In this document: piece after piece, positions 10,525 to 24,728 of the stretch
Position numbering within the stretch: position 1 is the first letter of the stretch
Layout: each line of letters opens with the position of its first letter
Assembly (NCBI GenBank): GCA_018697195.1
Contig: CM031857.1
Coordinates: 94,258,461 to 94,322,460, forward strand
DNA length: 64,000 nucleotides
Reading direction: 5' to 3'
Source of the DNA: Certhia americana
Taxonomy: Eukaryota; Chordata; Aves; Passeriformes; Certhiidae
Position numbers and translations under genes: made by a program
Notes under the pieces: generated by a model
What the model saw: the letters and a program-made list of their open reading frames with translations, nothing else
The model's database searches: none
What the model was told of the DNA's origin: nothing

Positions 10525-13500
10525 TTCCTTTTGCATTTAGTACCGAACTGTTAATAACATAAGGGAAAAAAAAAAATTAACTAGGTAAAATTAGCAGCAT
10601 AATAAAACAATGCCGAATTCTTGCATACAGATATTTTGTCTGTCCTAGAAGAATGTAATCCTCTATTTAAAATTGGTATGTTTAAGACGGAAGGTTTGTT
10701 TGATTGCATTCACAAGTCAGAAAATCATTGTGTTTCCTCAAAAATTCCTTTTTCAGGCTGTTGTGGAGGCTGAAGCAGCTTCCTTCAGCAAGCTTTCTTT
10801 GCTGTCTCAGTCATTTAGGTCATTCCTCACTGATTTAGTGCCAATGAAGCTATCACCTAGCTCAGTAACAGAAAGGCAGTTTCTCCGTTTCTCTTCTCAA
10901 ATAATTCACAGGGCATTGCCTTACCCAAGTGTTATAGAATATGTGCCATGTACATTATGATTCTTATTTTCCCTAAAATTTTTTATGTGGGACAAGGAGT
11001 CAGTAAAGCTAGAAATTTCTGAAAGCAAACAAACAAAATACTTAATAATCTATAGTAAAAGCAAAGTTACTGCCTTTAAAAATAGGAAAAAAACCCCCAG
11101 ATCTATTGTTGTCCCACATCTCAAATTCATGACAGGTGTTTGTCCATGATAAAATGAAAAACTAAATGTACAGCACTAATGATTCTTGAAATAACATCAC
11201 TGAGAAACAAAATTTAACTTTTAAAAATATTATTATATGGTTTTAATGCTTAAGGAATATAGCTCCTGGACTGATTTTAAGAATGCTGTCCCAATGAAAT
11301 GACATTGCTATCCTTTGGTCATAGTAGGTGTGCTAGACTTTCTTGTCACATTTATTGGTTATCAGATGAAGTGGGAAAATATTTCTTTCAATTTCTGAAA
11401 TAGGGCTCATAGAAAATATTTAAAAATAATTAGAAATATTTAAAGGTTTCCTGGAAACTTCAGTATTCATTGACAAAATAAATTCCTTTTCAAGTTTGGG
11501 GGGATTATAAATGACATAATCCAAACAGGCGCTAAATCTTTTCTTTCACACACTTTCTAGCAACTAAATAACCATGATGATGATATTAAAAATATATTAA
11601 TAATTTAGCTATGTATTTTAAAGCAAAAATTAGTGAAAATGCAGAGATGTCGACACTGGAGTCACATTGTCAATTCAAATCTTTATCCTCACTACCTCAG
11701 TTTGTTACTTCCTTCATAAGTAATAATAGCCCCTTTCAAAAATAACACATACAAAACTTTTTCATGTCAAGAGTATCACAGCATCTCACCCAAAGAACAT
11801 CTGTAACCTCTATGGACTCCAAATACATCAAAGTGAAAAAGAGTGACATATGGTACTGCCAAGACTACGACCATGACTGCACTTGGCACATACAGAGCTT
11901 TGTCTTCTGTAGAGCTTATGACATCATAGAATATTTTTTTTCATTAGAGGATAGCCTCAGGGTAGTATGTTTGAACTGGCCGGTGCTAGGCTTCATTTTA
12001 CCTGAATGCTCATTTGCTATTCTAAGGAGATACTCATATGAAGAAGACAACTCCATCATTTCTACCCAAAATCTTCTGAAGCAGGAATGCTTTAAATATT
12101 TGGCCAGCAGTTTTCATTTTCCTCTCTGAGCATTTCCTATAGATATATTCAGTTTTATTCTCCTGTTATATTTAATCAGTCTCATTGTTCCTTTTCTCTT
12201 TTTTATGCCCCATTTTAAAATATTTTTCAGTCACAGCTCAGGGGACTGTGAGCTTTCTTTTCCCCGTTGATTAACTGGCTTTGCCATTCAGACACAATAC
12301 CTTGAAAAACCATTTTTTCTTGTTTCAGTCTTGGCTTCTATGTACTTTACAAATAAATTTTGGCCTGTGCTTGGAAGCTTTGTAGGAAAGTCTGAAGGGA
12401 CTTATTTGCCACATTGTGAATCTCTGATGAGCAGCTAGCTCACTGGTCCTTAAACACTTGCCCTCTCTCAAGTGAAGGGATTCTTCAGCATTTCATCTGG
12501 TTTTGTGATTCAAGCACTGCTCATTTTGCCACCATTGCTTTCTTTTAACAATATCACAGGCTTGTCTGGATGCTGTTTCTATGGTAACCTGTCCTCCTTT
12601 CAATTTGTTTGACCAGGGAGCCTACAATGTAGTTCAATTGTGCAACTGTAACTTAAAAACAGCAGGTGACATTTTAAAGTAAAAGCAGTTTATATATATA
12701 TTACTGACTCGTAGCATCTTGTGACTCACAGTGCAAAGAATTATACTTTACAGTGTGCTGACAAAAATGCAAAATTGCATTTTTATAAAGGATTTTCTTT
12801 TATCTTTGTTTGCTTGTAGTGTTGGGAAAAGAAATTACATGTTATGAATGCTTAGGACCAGAGTAATTCAGAATGGGAATATGAAATTGATCTGTATTGC
12901 TTCCTGCTGGCTTTCATACAGGGGTCTTCAGCATCTCTACAGTTTTCTCTTGAGAGACTGCAATGGGGAAATTGATGCAGTTAAAGTGACTCCCAGTTAC
13001 TTCTTCACCTGTGTGGGAGTCACATTCTTTCATGTAACTCCTTTCAAATTATTCTTTACTTAAACCCTTCATCAGTTAACTGATAAATAGAACCACATGG
13101 TACAGTGATTCACAAATCCTCCTAGACATACTGGCTGCTTGAGCAAAATTTTTATTGAGTTTTGTACTATGTTTAATCAAATATAAAATTTTCCTTTTGT
13201 GGAACACACATTAGAAGTAAAAGCAATTAGGCTTTGCCAAGTGGTAAAAAATAAACAAACTTTTCCCAGGATTTAGGTTTTTTTACAGGAAATAAGGAGA
13301 TTTTGATGAAAATTAAAACATATTTTACTCCGTCACAAAAGGAATCCATCTCCTTTTGGATGCTGAAACACTACTTATTTGTAAAACAGATAAAAAGGCT
13401 TGCATAGGACATCCCTGAAATGTCACTTTCTTCAGATTTTGATAGAGAACCTGCAGCCATGAGATAGATACAATTTGAAATATATAAAGCTCTGAAACCT

Positions 13501-16500
13501 TTTAAATTAAAAGTTAAAACTAAGCATGCCACACTAACCTTAACTGTGGTGCTGCATGCTAAAGAAAATTTACCTGAGTTTTGATTGCTCAGTCCTGTTC
13601 TGTGAGAACATTTACCATCACCATATATTTGACATAAAACCATTTCAGATCAGATCTACAGAAATTATTTGTTTAAATTAAAATAATTATCTTAATTCTT
13701 ATCCCTGTGCTGATACTCCCTGAAAAATAAAATAAATAAAAAAAACCCAAAACAAACAAACAAACAAAAAAAGTCCACAAAAAACCAAACAAACGAAAAA
13801 ACAGATGTAAAGTTAACTTTGCTTATGTTCTTGCGCGAAAATACTTGAAATAATCCAAGGAGAAGCTGAATGTGTGAAGTTTCTAATAGCTGGCTTCAGC
13901 ATTGGTCCAGATTATTGCAATACTAGAAAAAAGAGACGTGCTTCCTCCATCTAAATTTAGCATCTACAAAATGCTGTTGCCTCTGACATTCTAACCTGGA
14001 TCAGGGACACACTGAAACATGCCACATCTCCTGATAAAATAGAAAATATGAGATAAATTGCTGAAAACTGTGAAAAAAATTTTCAGAGTCCATATTCAAT
14101 GTATGAGATTTTCCACCAGCAAAGACGCACTATTTTTCATGCGAAGACATATAATAGAACACAGCATAAAATAACACAGAAGAAATTTCATTAAGAAAAT
14201 ACATCATGACAGAAGGTATTACTTCAAGGAGCAATGCATACAAAAAAGCACATTTTAGTATGGATGAGATTTTTTTTTAAAAAAACAAGGTTTATTTTTT
14301 CTTATAAAATATGCAATTATTCTGGAACTGTAGTATTTCTTTGGTGAGCTGCTTAACAATAAAAAGAAAAAAAAAAAACAACCAAACCAAAAAAACCCCT
14401 AAATTAAATCATAGAATAATAATAATGAAGACAAATAAACAATAAGGGATACAAAGATCAGCTGTTCATGAAAAAAGACAGACATAGTACCAAAATAGAT
14501 ATAAAGATTATGTAGGCATATATATGTAGGTATTTCTATGCACATAGACATGTGTATTCCCATATTTTTATAATATTGAATAGTATTTGACAACATAATA
14601 CTCAAATTTTGGCAGCATAATACTCAAAGCAATTAATACAAGCCTACTATCATTTTGTGTCTTATTTGGTGTATTTGCAAAATTTTGGCAGAAGATAAAA
14701 TTATCCTCTAGCATTCTGTTGCTGAATAGAGCTGAGATTCAGGACAAGCTACATTTAAATGATTATCAAAGAAGCACAGCTTTTTATTCATTTTTAAGAT
14801 GTAAATATGTGTAGCTGTACTGTGTAGGAGGACAGTATTTTGCTTGCAAAATTAATGAAATCCTTGGGAATTAGAAAGTACAGAAGAAAAAACCCAAACT
14901 CTCCATAAATTTGGAAATATAATTTAAAAATACATCACAATTGAAATTCATTTTGAAAAGTGATCTGCGTCATCCAATTAAGAAAAATGTAACTGCTGAA
15001 GCCAATAAGTGCTTTAGGTTTAAGTATGTTTTTCATGTACAACCTTTTAGATCAGCTATTTTCATGAGTATCTCTTCTCCGAATTCTATTTCAGAGATAC
15101 AGCATTAATATTGAGTTTAATTTCAGGTAGGTTATTCTAAACCCACACTACATTCTTGTTCTGCCTCTTGGAATACCTTCACTCTTTCTGCTTTGCTTTG
15201 TCTTGCTTTTTCAAGAAATTTAAAGTGAGTTAGCAATGGAGGATGGTCTGGAAGGACCTCAGGTATTAGGATACAAATTTGAAAAAAAAATAAAATGTGT
15301 TCTACAAAAATTTCCTACTCCAAAAAGTGAGAAGGATGCCATAGCTATTATTGAAAAAAATCTAACGAAATTTCAATAGAAAAGGGGTATCTTGAATTAC
15401 ATTTGAATGATGAAGTAAGTTAATGAATGTCTTGTCCCATATTTTTCAGGTCTAAAGTAATTTTATTTAACTGGTAGAACAAAGTGAACGCCACATGCAT
15501 TTAGAAACAAAGTGAATAATGAATACCTAATCATGTACTGCTGCTTTATGAAAAAGGACACATCATTTAATTGTATTCAATTTTTTAATATATCATAAGG
15601 ATATTTTTCTTTTTCTCTTGAAAGAAAAATGTATTTTCATAGTTTTCTGGCTTTAGATAATTATTATCCCTTAGCATTCAATTCTGTAGAGAAAAAATTA
15701 AAACAAAGAAGAAAAAAACTCAAATATTTATCAAAATATGAGGTTTCACAATTTTTAAAGTTAAAATTTAATTCAAAGTCAAGATACTACTCTGACTGGA
15801 TGCTACAAAATGAATTCACTGAAGTTTTATTTCAAAGGAATTTTACTGTAAGTGTTTATATTTTTTTTTATAATAGAATATAATTATTTTAAAAAATCTT
15901 ACTTAGAATTGAAAATAAAGGAAACTTCTCTTTACAGAAAACCCTATTTTTGGCCATTATATGCCAAGGGAGGTGCATGGTTAGCAGTCTAAAAAGTAAC
16001 ATCTTTATTAACTTGTGCATTAATACTTAATCAAAATTAACAGAAAGGTTAGTTCATGCTGTCCCTAGATATCTAGCCCAGCCAACCTTACTCAGGGCTC
16101 CATGCTTTCTGAATTTGACTTGATTTTTTTTTTTTTTAACTGACACAAAGTACTTACTGTTTTTTAAATAGGCATTTTTTTCCCTCTGCTTCTAATTTTG
16201 TGATTGCATACCATTATCATGTCATAGGTGACTGGAGAGGAAACACAACAGAAAGTCACTCAGTTCCACGTTCTTCAGTCAGAACAATATATACCCTCTT
16301 TAAAACCCTAAAAAATAGGTAGTAAAGCTTTTTTAAATAATGTACTACACAATTCTGTCTAAAATCTGCTTTCTTGAAGCCATTGCTTATTATCCTGGTT
16401 TAAAAAAGCACAGCCAAAAATTGTTGCCTTCTTTTCTGGTAACTGTTACCATATTTAAAGACTACATTATTTTCTTTCTTCAGCCTTCTGTATTCAAAAC

Positions 16501-17959
16501 TAACTGACTAGTCTCTGTGCTTAGCAGACCTTTCTTCTTGATTTCTAATCACATTTGCTAAACAACCTCATATTTTTTCAGTTGATCTGTATCTTTGTTG
16601 ACATGTTGTTCTGAATAAGTAAGTACCCCACTTAAGGTTTTTTGGGCAAAATAGAACATTACTTTGAAAGTCTGAAAAAACTGTTCCCTAGCTATTTTTT
16701 TCTCTTTTTTCTTGACCTTTTTTTCTTAAGCATATTTTTAATTGGTAATTGATATTCAGCTGACACTTTTGTTTAGGCACAAGGCCTTATGTGATACTGA
16801 TCCTTATCCAGTCTTTTCACTGTGAGTCATTTTTGTTATCAAGTGCAACTTCAGACTCAGCACAAATCCTTAGTGGGATTTTTGATATTTGTTTAGAAAT
16901 TTTACTTACTGGACCAAATTCTTTTAGTAATAAGAGTACTTGCAGCCCTCACATTCTCCCTTCCTCTTCCCCAATCCATTTTCTAGAAGATCTTCCCCAG
17001 CTTTGAATATGGATACTCTGTAGTGCATCAAGCTATTAATGAAAACATGAAACAGTAAAAGATCCAAAAGAGCTCCTGAAGGTACCCACTAAATATGGAA
17101 TATTTATAGAATATAGAATATAGAATATGGATCTTTGTAAAATTTTCCTTTTTGGGAATATTTTAATGAGGTCTTCATTATTCCTTCCATAATTTTGTAT
17201 AGTCTGAGATTCCCTTTATTACATATAAGAATATTATATTCAAATGGATATGTTGCAAATGAGTAAATTATATTAGCAAATAAGGTAAATAAATAAGCTT
17301 ATTTGAATATCCTTTTTTCTTGGTATTTCTAAATTCTATAATTATTTAACTTGGATTTTAAAAATTGTCTGCTGAGGAATGTGTGTTCATTAATTTGCCA
17401 TGTATAGGAAATTCAAATGTCTGCTCTGTTTCCTTTGGTCCCATTTCACCTTCATTTAAAGTTGGACAGTATTTTCATGCTTTACTTACCTTCTATAATC
17501 CCACAGGGTTTCTATGGATCCCTCAGCTTAAAAGTCAAGTGGCTCTAATTTGCTTTAGACAGATCTCTCACTACACAAGAATGATCTTTATTAGGCTTAC
17601 TAAACTGAAGCAATGTACTTAACAATTTTTAAAAATTTATTATTTTTCTCATTATAGGTTAATCACAGATATTTCAACAATGTTAATTTTTCTACTTGGA
17701 TAATCACAAGATTTTGCTATTCTGTAGGCATTTACTTTACAGTGAATACTGATACTAAATAACATTGTAAACATCATATGGGTCATTTTTAGCCTTTAAT
17801 ACCTATTAAGCATGTTATGTCTTCCACTCATCAAACTGTACTTTGAGACTATAGTCCTTTTACTGCCTTGCACTCCCTTCATTGTAACTCTTTGAGTCTT
17901 GTCCTTCTAACTTCTACACATTATAGAAATCCTTATATATTTGATGCCTTCTGGAGGCT
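10525..17959. other. long AT-rich stretch without recognisable gene
   Basis: No coding exon or named repeat was recognised in 7.4 kb. The longest ORF (11764-12129 +, 121 codons) has an ordinary mixed composition but no motif I can place. The 12220-12660 part is somewhat richer in GC and could hide an old repeat. A-rich runs at 13722-13802 and 14366-14400 and a triple TAGAATA repeat around 17107-17127 are the only local structures. Confidence 0.55.
13722..13802 (+). repeat. A-rich tract with (AAAC)n
   Basis: An (AAAT)/(AAAC) array interrupted by CCC and GTCC. It is of the same kind as the tracts at 5327-5504 and 29041-29108. Confidence 0.85.
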
Positions 17960-18663
17960 GACCTACCTGGAACAGAGACTAGACAGGCAAAGGATAAAGT
18001 AGGTATTTACTAAAAGGTCTCGCTTAGGCCATGCCAGAACATACCCAAGATGCACCCAAAGTGGTCACCAAATGTATACCTGGGTCACGAGGTCTCACAT
18101 TTTTATAAGTTCTGGTCCATTGGCATATTAGAATCAATTTTCCAGCCTTAGCTTCAGGTTATGAAGCTCCATCATCCTTGTTTTTCTTCTCACTTCACCA
18201 TTGTCCTTGTTCTTGGGCCTGAAAGTTGTCCTTGGTATCGAGCTAGACAAGGAACCATTTTGTCTATCTACTCTGTGAAGAGAACTTAGTAGCACTTAAT
18301 ATGAAACTTAAAACTACCCACCAAAACAGCACAGAGCCAAAAAAACTATAAAAGCTAAAATTTAAGGCATCATCTACATATTGGCTACTTGCTGTCAGGA
18401 ACAGCTCTGATGTCTCCCTGGGTGAAAAAAACAGGATATAATCCTTATGGGTAAATCCTGATAGAAAATTGCTTGAAAAGCTGTAACCACAATGTTCTTC
18501 ATTCAAGTTGTCCTTGGTATCAAATAAGAGAAGGAATTGTTTTGTCTATCTACTGTGAAGAGAACTTAGTAACACTTAATAGGAAACCTAAGACTACTCA
18601 CCAAAACAGCACGGAGTCTAAAAAATATAATAGCTAAAATCTAAGGCATCATATTAAACTCCA
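17960..18663 (-). mobile_element. avian ERV LTR, antisense, with repeated internal block
   Basis: The segment matches an avian endogenous-retrovirus LTR that I recognise in antisense. Recognised landmarks are the TATTTACTAAAAGG element (the reversed polyadenylation region), the CACCCAAAGTGGTCAC block, the TTATAAGTTCTGGTCCATTGG block, and the GTGAAGAGAACTTAGTAGC block. LTRs carry promoter and polyadenylation signals of a provirus; no gag, pol or env is seen next to it, so this is a solo or remnant LTR. Its 3' half is duplicated (see 18225-18652). Ends are approximate and no target-site duplication was found. The ORF 18264-18506 on the minus strand lies inside it and is not a gene. Confidence 0.75.
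18225..18652. repeat. diverged direct repeat inside the LTR, 282-bp offset
   Basis: A block running from GTTGTCCTTGGTATC to AAGGCATCAT occurs at 18225-18373 and again at 18507-18652. By eye the copies are roughly 85 percent identical, with a 3-bp deletion in the second. The offset suggests an old tandem duplication of about 282 bp whose second unit is cut short, or two overlapping LTR insertions. Confidence 0.9.
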
Positions 18664-21600
18664 ATAATGTGAAATGATTTTCACATTTTATCTATCTCTG
18701 TGTCAAGTTTCAGGTCAATTGAGAACACATGAATTAGCTATTGTCCTTTTCCTGCACTTCTCTGCCTTCTTTTCAGCTTCTCTAATCATCACTTGCACAC
18801 TCAATAATATTACTTTAAAAGATGTAATTTAAAAGTACTGTTTTCCATATTTTTTTATTCCCAAAGGGTTTTGTATTGTTTGTTATTTTTAGTCTACAGA
18901 AAATATGCTGTCCAAATCTACAGCTACTATAGGTCTTCTTTCCCTTCCTGTGAGAGAACTCTTTTATTCTACATTTATAGTCACATACCTTGCCTTTGAC
19001 ACAGTGGAAATCTTCCCTCTTGTTAGAATCAAATGGGGAGTCTGTTGCTCTCTAGTGCCTGTATCAAAATACTTTTCACCAATTCATTCCAAAAAAATCA
19101 CTGAGAAATCTATAATTTATATTGGTTTTGTGAACACATCAATGCAATCAGAAGTCTTGTTACTGTAATATTATTCTGTTTATCTGATTTTTTTTCTTGT
19201 GCAAACAAGTTTTTTCTCATTTTTCTTAAAAGGACAATAAAATAAAATCCTCTTAGCTTCCAGATTCCCTATTCAAGAGAATCATCATCTGACTACATTC
19301 AAACTACTGAGCTAATTCACAGTAGCCAAATAGCTCAATTATCCTGAATTGCATATTATTTTTTTCAGTTTTGTCTAATATTTGTATATTTTATTTTTAA
19401 TAAGCATACTATAAGTACTAAATAAAAAAAAATCAAAGAAAATATCCATTACCTTTCTCATTGTTAGCCCCATATTGATCACTGGTTTCCTAAAATGTGT
19501 ATTTTTCCTTCATGACTCTCAGAGGCACTGCAAGCCAATTGTACGAATTTAAAGCTGAAGTATTTGTAGAGTAAATAATGAACAGATCTATGGAGATCTA
19601 TGCAGAAGATTAATTTTATATGTTACTAAGAATTTGTGAATTGTATTTCTCCCTGGAGGTTGCCTGATCATTTGCAATGGCTGCACATGAATTTTCAGCT
19701 TGAATAATTGAAAAAAGTTTTTTCTCTTGGGGACATTCTTTAACATAAAAAAACCCTCCATAAATGAAGGGACCAAGACTGAAAGGTGACTAGTATTGTT
19801 CATCTCATTTTTCATTAGAGCTTCAAGTCATTTGTCTAGAAAGAACACTCAATATAGTATCAGTTACAGAGGATTTCTCTTTATATTTTGCATCTTACTG
19901 TACAAGATAAAATCAGGCATTGGTTCATAAACTTTTTTTAACAGGAAAATTGAAAATTTTTGAAATTTATGTGTGATTGCACGGGTTCAATCTCATAGCA
20001 TAATAAACAAATATATTGGAATATATTTAATTCAGAAAAAATACCTCATAATTTAGTAAACAAAATTTCCATGATGCTGTTACTATCCTCTGTAGCAAAG
20101 AAGTTTATTTCAGTCTTAATACCTTTACAGATTTGGCAGACTTTAAAGAATCATATAAGGTACTGAATTATGTTAAGAAAAAACTCTACATTTAAACAGT
20201 TACTTAACCTCAACAGATAAACATTTATGAGTCACAAATAGTAACAACAATTCTGACAGAACTAATTTAAATAAATTGGGATATTTTGTATGGAAATGAG
20301 AAAGCGGTTTAATCAAAAGAAGATCCACTCTTTCTTCCATGTTAATACATGCTGGTTGGGTTTTTTTTAACAGGAATACATCTTTATGACTTTTTGATTG
20401 CAAATTGCATATATGTATCATATTTATTTCATCACATGATCACATCACAGTGATGATATTATTACATAAGCAAAAAACCAAAGTGATCTCTCTGAGCTAA
20501 GGAACACAAACTCTGGTAAAAATTATACAAAAAAAAATGACTTAAATGAGCTGTTGTTTTGCAACATGAAGGTCTTCCTATTTGGCTATTATATTGCATA
20601 TGCCATTGAAAAAATATGTACTTACAGCCAGAAAAAAAAATACAAAGAATTATTGGTATATCAGGTAATGTGAACATTGTAGTTGCTGTTTTCAGAGAAA
20701 AAATAGATCATTAAATTGCATTATGAAGTGAAAGATTTAGTGATGTTAGTACAGTGAGAGGCTAGACAGGAAGGAATAATCACTTTCAATTTGCATGAGC
20801 AGAAAGTAGTGCAGATGTGTGAGAAAAGAATTATTTAGTCTTCTTTTCATTAAAAAAGCTATTTTCAGGGGAAATTGTTGAAGTAGGCACTGTAAGTAAT
20901 TATTTTGATTTACAGAGCAATTTACACTTATTAGTTAGCATTATCAAAAATATATTTATTTGTAATAGCTGAGAATAGGGCTCTGAAAGAAGCATTCTAA
21001 TTTTATTTCCCAGTTGTTGAAACTGCTGTTTTTAGTTGCTTGTTATGTAGTCTTCATTGTAATTCATAGAATTCTTCTTGAAAGCAGTTGTTTTTCTCTG
21101 TGTTTTATAACCATCCTCTTGAAAGATTGTCCCAGAGCTTTATAGGTATATATATGTTATGGATAGACTATTATGACTTTTATAAGTTTTTATACATGTT
21201 CCAGTGACAACTTCTTAGAATAGATAACCTAGGGACAGAAAATCAGGCAAAGGGACTTTATCCTTCCTTGTGTTTATCTTGCTGATACATTTATGGACAG
21301 AAATCCAGTTTGCTTGATTAAATTGACCGAGGTATTTTAGTTGCTTAATGTGACAGAGTTCACGTTACATCTATTTTTATTACCCTGAATCAGCAATGTA
21401 ATTTGGATCCCTTAGCCTTGCTCTGCTCTGTCTTGCTTAGCTTTGCTTTCTCCTCTCTGAGGGAATATTCTCTGTTTCAGAGGTGTTTCCCACATCTTCA
21501 TTAGTGTTCAAGATCATTACTGGCTTACTCAGCTATGAGTCACCATACTTACACCCAAAAGCCTGCCTATCAATCATCTCCTTTCAAGATGACACTGACC

Positions 21601-21700
21601 TTCAGTGTAATTAACTTCCCTTTCCTTGGAGAAAAGTATTTCTTCAGTTTTAGTTTCTATGCATTTCTGGTTTAAATTACAGTTTCCTATGAACCATGGC
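18664..21700. other. AT-rich DNA without recognisable gene
   Basis: No exon or named repeat was seen. The short ORFs (62 to 87 codons) have no recognisable motif. Confidence 0.55.
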
Positions 21701-22254
21701 TGTACTGGGCTTGGCTGGGGTTTGGCTGGTATGAAGTTAACAGTTTTTCTTAGGAATCCTTAGGATGCTGTGGTTTGGATTTCTGACTGAGCGTGGGTAA
21801 TGCACCCATGTTTCATCTAATTCTGTGCCGTGATTAATTTCTGTAGCTCTCTCTGCCTGTGCCCCAGGATGAGCAGGTGAGAAGTTGAGAGGCAGTGCAG
21901 ACAGAACAGCTGACACAAGAGAACTGGCCTCAACTTGCTGAGCAACAGCTACTGAGAGAACTTGGGGCTTTCCTTCAAGTTAGCCATTACTCAGCCTGGC
22001 TGGGCATCAATTTTCAAACAGGAGGTGTTGAGTGGTTGCCTTGGTACCACTTGCCCCCACCTCCCATTTACTTCATTTATTAAATTGTCTTATCTCAAAT
22101 CAGGAGTGTTTTTTTCCTTCATTTTTGCACTTTCTATTCTCTCCCCCTTCCTACTGAAGGAAGAAGCAAAGTGAGTGACTGAGGGAGTGACTGAGTGACT
22201 GAGTGACTGACTCTGCGTGGGTGCTTAGTTGCTGGATGGAGGCAACCCACGATA
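21701..22254 (+). mobile_element. avian ERV LTR, sense, degenerate
   Basis: The segment starts TGTACTGGGCTTGGCTGGGG and ends near GGCAACCCACGATA, matching the ends of a common avian LTR (start TGTGCTGGTTTTGGCTGGGA, end TTAAACCACGACA). Internal landmarks are the CTGGGCATC block before the TTTATTAAATTGTCTTATCTC polyadenylation region at 22075-22098 and the GTGCTTAGTTGCTGG block near the 3' end. It is in opposite orientation to the related copies at 24111 and 36957. No flanking target-site duplication or internal proviral sequence was found. The ORFs 21895-22083 and 21962-22174 are inside the LTR. Confidence 0.8.
22173..22212 (+). repeat. GAGTGACT short tandem repeat
   Basis: About four to five GAGTGACT units, interrupted once by GAGG. 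It expands the GTGAGCGAGC-type segment normally found in this LTR. Confidence 0.85.
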
Positions 22255-24110
22255 ATTCATAGAAGTCCTAAAACTTTTAATAATTCTTCTTTGTACAAAA
22301 GTAGTGATCGAATAACATTATACGAGTTGCCCTGATGTAACCTATCTTTAATAAAGAAAGATTGCATTTTGTTTAATTTTTTTTTTTATCTCCAAATTTT
22401 TGTTCTCTCTTATTTTAGATCAAGTGCACAGTTTTGTGTTTTCATGCATTTCCTTCTCTCTCTTCCTCCACAGTCTTAACTCAGTCCACCCTTAGCATAA
22501 TATAATTTAAGACTATTTCTCAGTGTATCTGGAATTTAAGAATCACTTCCTTTAGAACATGTACACATAAAAGCAAATGTTAATGGCCTTAATTTACAAA
22601 TGTAAGAGGAACAAAATTTTCTACTGAGAGAAACTGGTCAAAAGACTGACAACAGATACATGGCATACTTCAGTAAGACATCAACAGCATGAAAGCTATA
22701 TAGCATCTGGGCATTTTTCTAGGGTGTGATTTTTGAGTTGGTGTTTTTTAACATTTTGGAATAATTTGGGTTTGGGTTTTTTTAGCCATTTCATTTGCTT
22801 TGTTTTTTTTTTTCAACAGCAGTGTTTTAATCTTGTGTAAGAGATACTCTTTTTTCAGACTGTGATCTGTAGATGATATGCAGAAATCAAATATTTCTTC
22901 ATTCCTCCATTCTAAATGACAATGGCTTAATTCAAAATATGGTAAAGGCCTTTGGTTAAACTGCATTATATTTCAGTAACTTTCCATTTCTGGAGAATGG
23001 TAATAATAAATATATACATATTTTAATTCCTTAATTACTGGAATTGACTAAAATTTTCTTTATTTTTTTTCTTTTATAGGTAAATCACATAGCATTGGTC
23101 ACCTGAAAACATCTATCTAGGTATAAAAGGATCTGCATGGATTTTCTTCTAGTGTTGTGAATTTAACTAGCTAAAAATCTTTTCTGCCTCCTCACTGCAC
23201 TTGTCGTTAGATGTGGCATTCTCCATCAGATCATTTAGATCCTTATTTTTAATTGGTACAAAGTCTACTCTTTTATAAATTTATTTATAAATTTATAATA
23301 ATTCTCTTAAACTGTCTTAAATTTTATATAAATTACATTAGATTTTATATATATTATATAGATTACAGTATTTTGTTCACATTTCCAATTTCTGTAATTT
23401 TTATACTGCTATTTCCCATTCATTGAAAAGGCAACATTTAAAGCAAATCATAGTTCCAATATCACTGTTTTATCATTACGAAATCAAATTTGTCTTCCCT
23501 TCTCTTTTGCTTGCCAACTTTTTGAGATTTGAGCTAAATTTCTTCTATCTGTTACAACAGTATTGCTTTTGTATTTCCAAGAATTCTGGCATGGGAAGAG
23601 TGGTTGACTCAGATTTTTAGTTCCCACACCTAATATCTGACTGTATCTTAGGGACAGAACAGATAATTTGTTTTTTACCCACAACTGAATATTCATCCAG
23701 AATGTGCTATACATGGGGTGGCTATACTGTTCTGCAGACAATCAGCAGTGTTTTGGCCGTGAAACAAGTTGGTAACATCACCATCTGTTTTGCCAACTTC
23801 CAGTTTTCCTTACATTTTAGACAGCCGGTCCTGGGAATTTGTCAACTAAAGTGAATCCTTCCATCCTATTTCCTCTGGCATGAATGGGATTAATTTTCAG
23901 AGAATACTAATGACACATAAGTGTTTGGATTGCAACTTCCATCAGCAATCCAGAAAGCTTTTGAAAGCATTATCCTCAGTGAATAAAAATAACAGTGTAA
24001 TGGTATAATTTGTCAATTATGTGTTATGAGACCTCATAGACCTGTCTGTGGACAGAAAGTTCCTGAAGTGAACAGTTCCTTGGCAATCTTACTTGCTCTG
24101 AATAGGTTGA
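22255..24110. other. AT-rich DNA, nothing recognised
   Basis: No gene or named repeat was seen. The 23270-23370 part is nearly pure A/T with repeated TTTATAAATTTA units. Confidence 0.55.
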
Positions 24111-24728
24111 TGCCATGGTTTCATCCCAGCTGGCAGCCAAGCACCACGCAGCCACTCACTCACTTCTCCACCAGCAGGATCATAGAGAGAACTGTAAAGA
24201 TAGAACATGTACATTGAGATAAAGACATTTTAATAGGAAAAGCAAAAGTTGTGCGCACAGCAAAGAGAAACAAAGAATTCATTCACTGCTTCCATTCGGG
24301 CTGGCAGGTGTTCCACTGTTGGAAAATCAGCGGGAGCCATTCCACCATCTCAGAACAGCCCATTGTGTGTAACAGTGACTTAGAAAGACAAATGTCACCA
24401 CTCCAAACATCCCCCTACTTCTTCCTTCCCTCCCTGCTTTATATGCAGGTCTCATAATGATGTCATACAGCTTGGAATATAATTTTTTGGTCAGCTTGGG
24501 TCACCTGTCCTGTCTCCTCCCAACCTCTCATGCACAAACAACCTCCTTGAAGGTGTGGCTGTAAGAAAAGAAGAAAAGGCTTTGTGTCTATGTAAGTCCT
24601 GCTCAGCAATAACAAAACCATCTCTATATTTTTAACCTTGTTGATAATTTGTCCAGAACAAATCCAAACCCAGCCCTATACCAGCTATTGTGAAGAAAAT
24701 TAACTCTACCCCAACCAAAACCATCACA
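24111..24728 (-). mobile_element. avian ERV LTR, antisense, nearly full length
   Basis: The plus strand starts TGCCATGGTTTCATCCCAGC and ends AACCAAAACCATCACA, so the minus strand has the TG...CA ends of an LTR of the same family as 21701-22254. The order of blocks matches the family: GCAGCCACTCACTCACTTC, GAGATAAAGACATTTTAATAGG (reversed polyadenylation region), GAATTCATTCAC, CTTTATATGCAGG (reversed TATA-like region), TTGGTCAGCTTGGGTCA, and CTGCTCAGCAATAAC. No internal proviral sequence adjoins it, so it is probably a solo LTR left by recombination. The 5-bp flanks do not match each other. The ORF at 24251-24457 lies wholly inside, and those at 24026-24217 and 24690-24878 run across its ends; none is a gene. 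Confidence 0.85.

Noticed and set aside
11764..12129. 121-codon ORF
   Set aside because: No recognised domain and no acceptor, donor or promoter signal. Without conservation data it cannot be called a gene.
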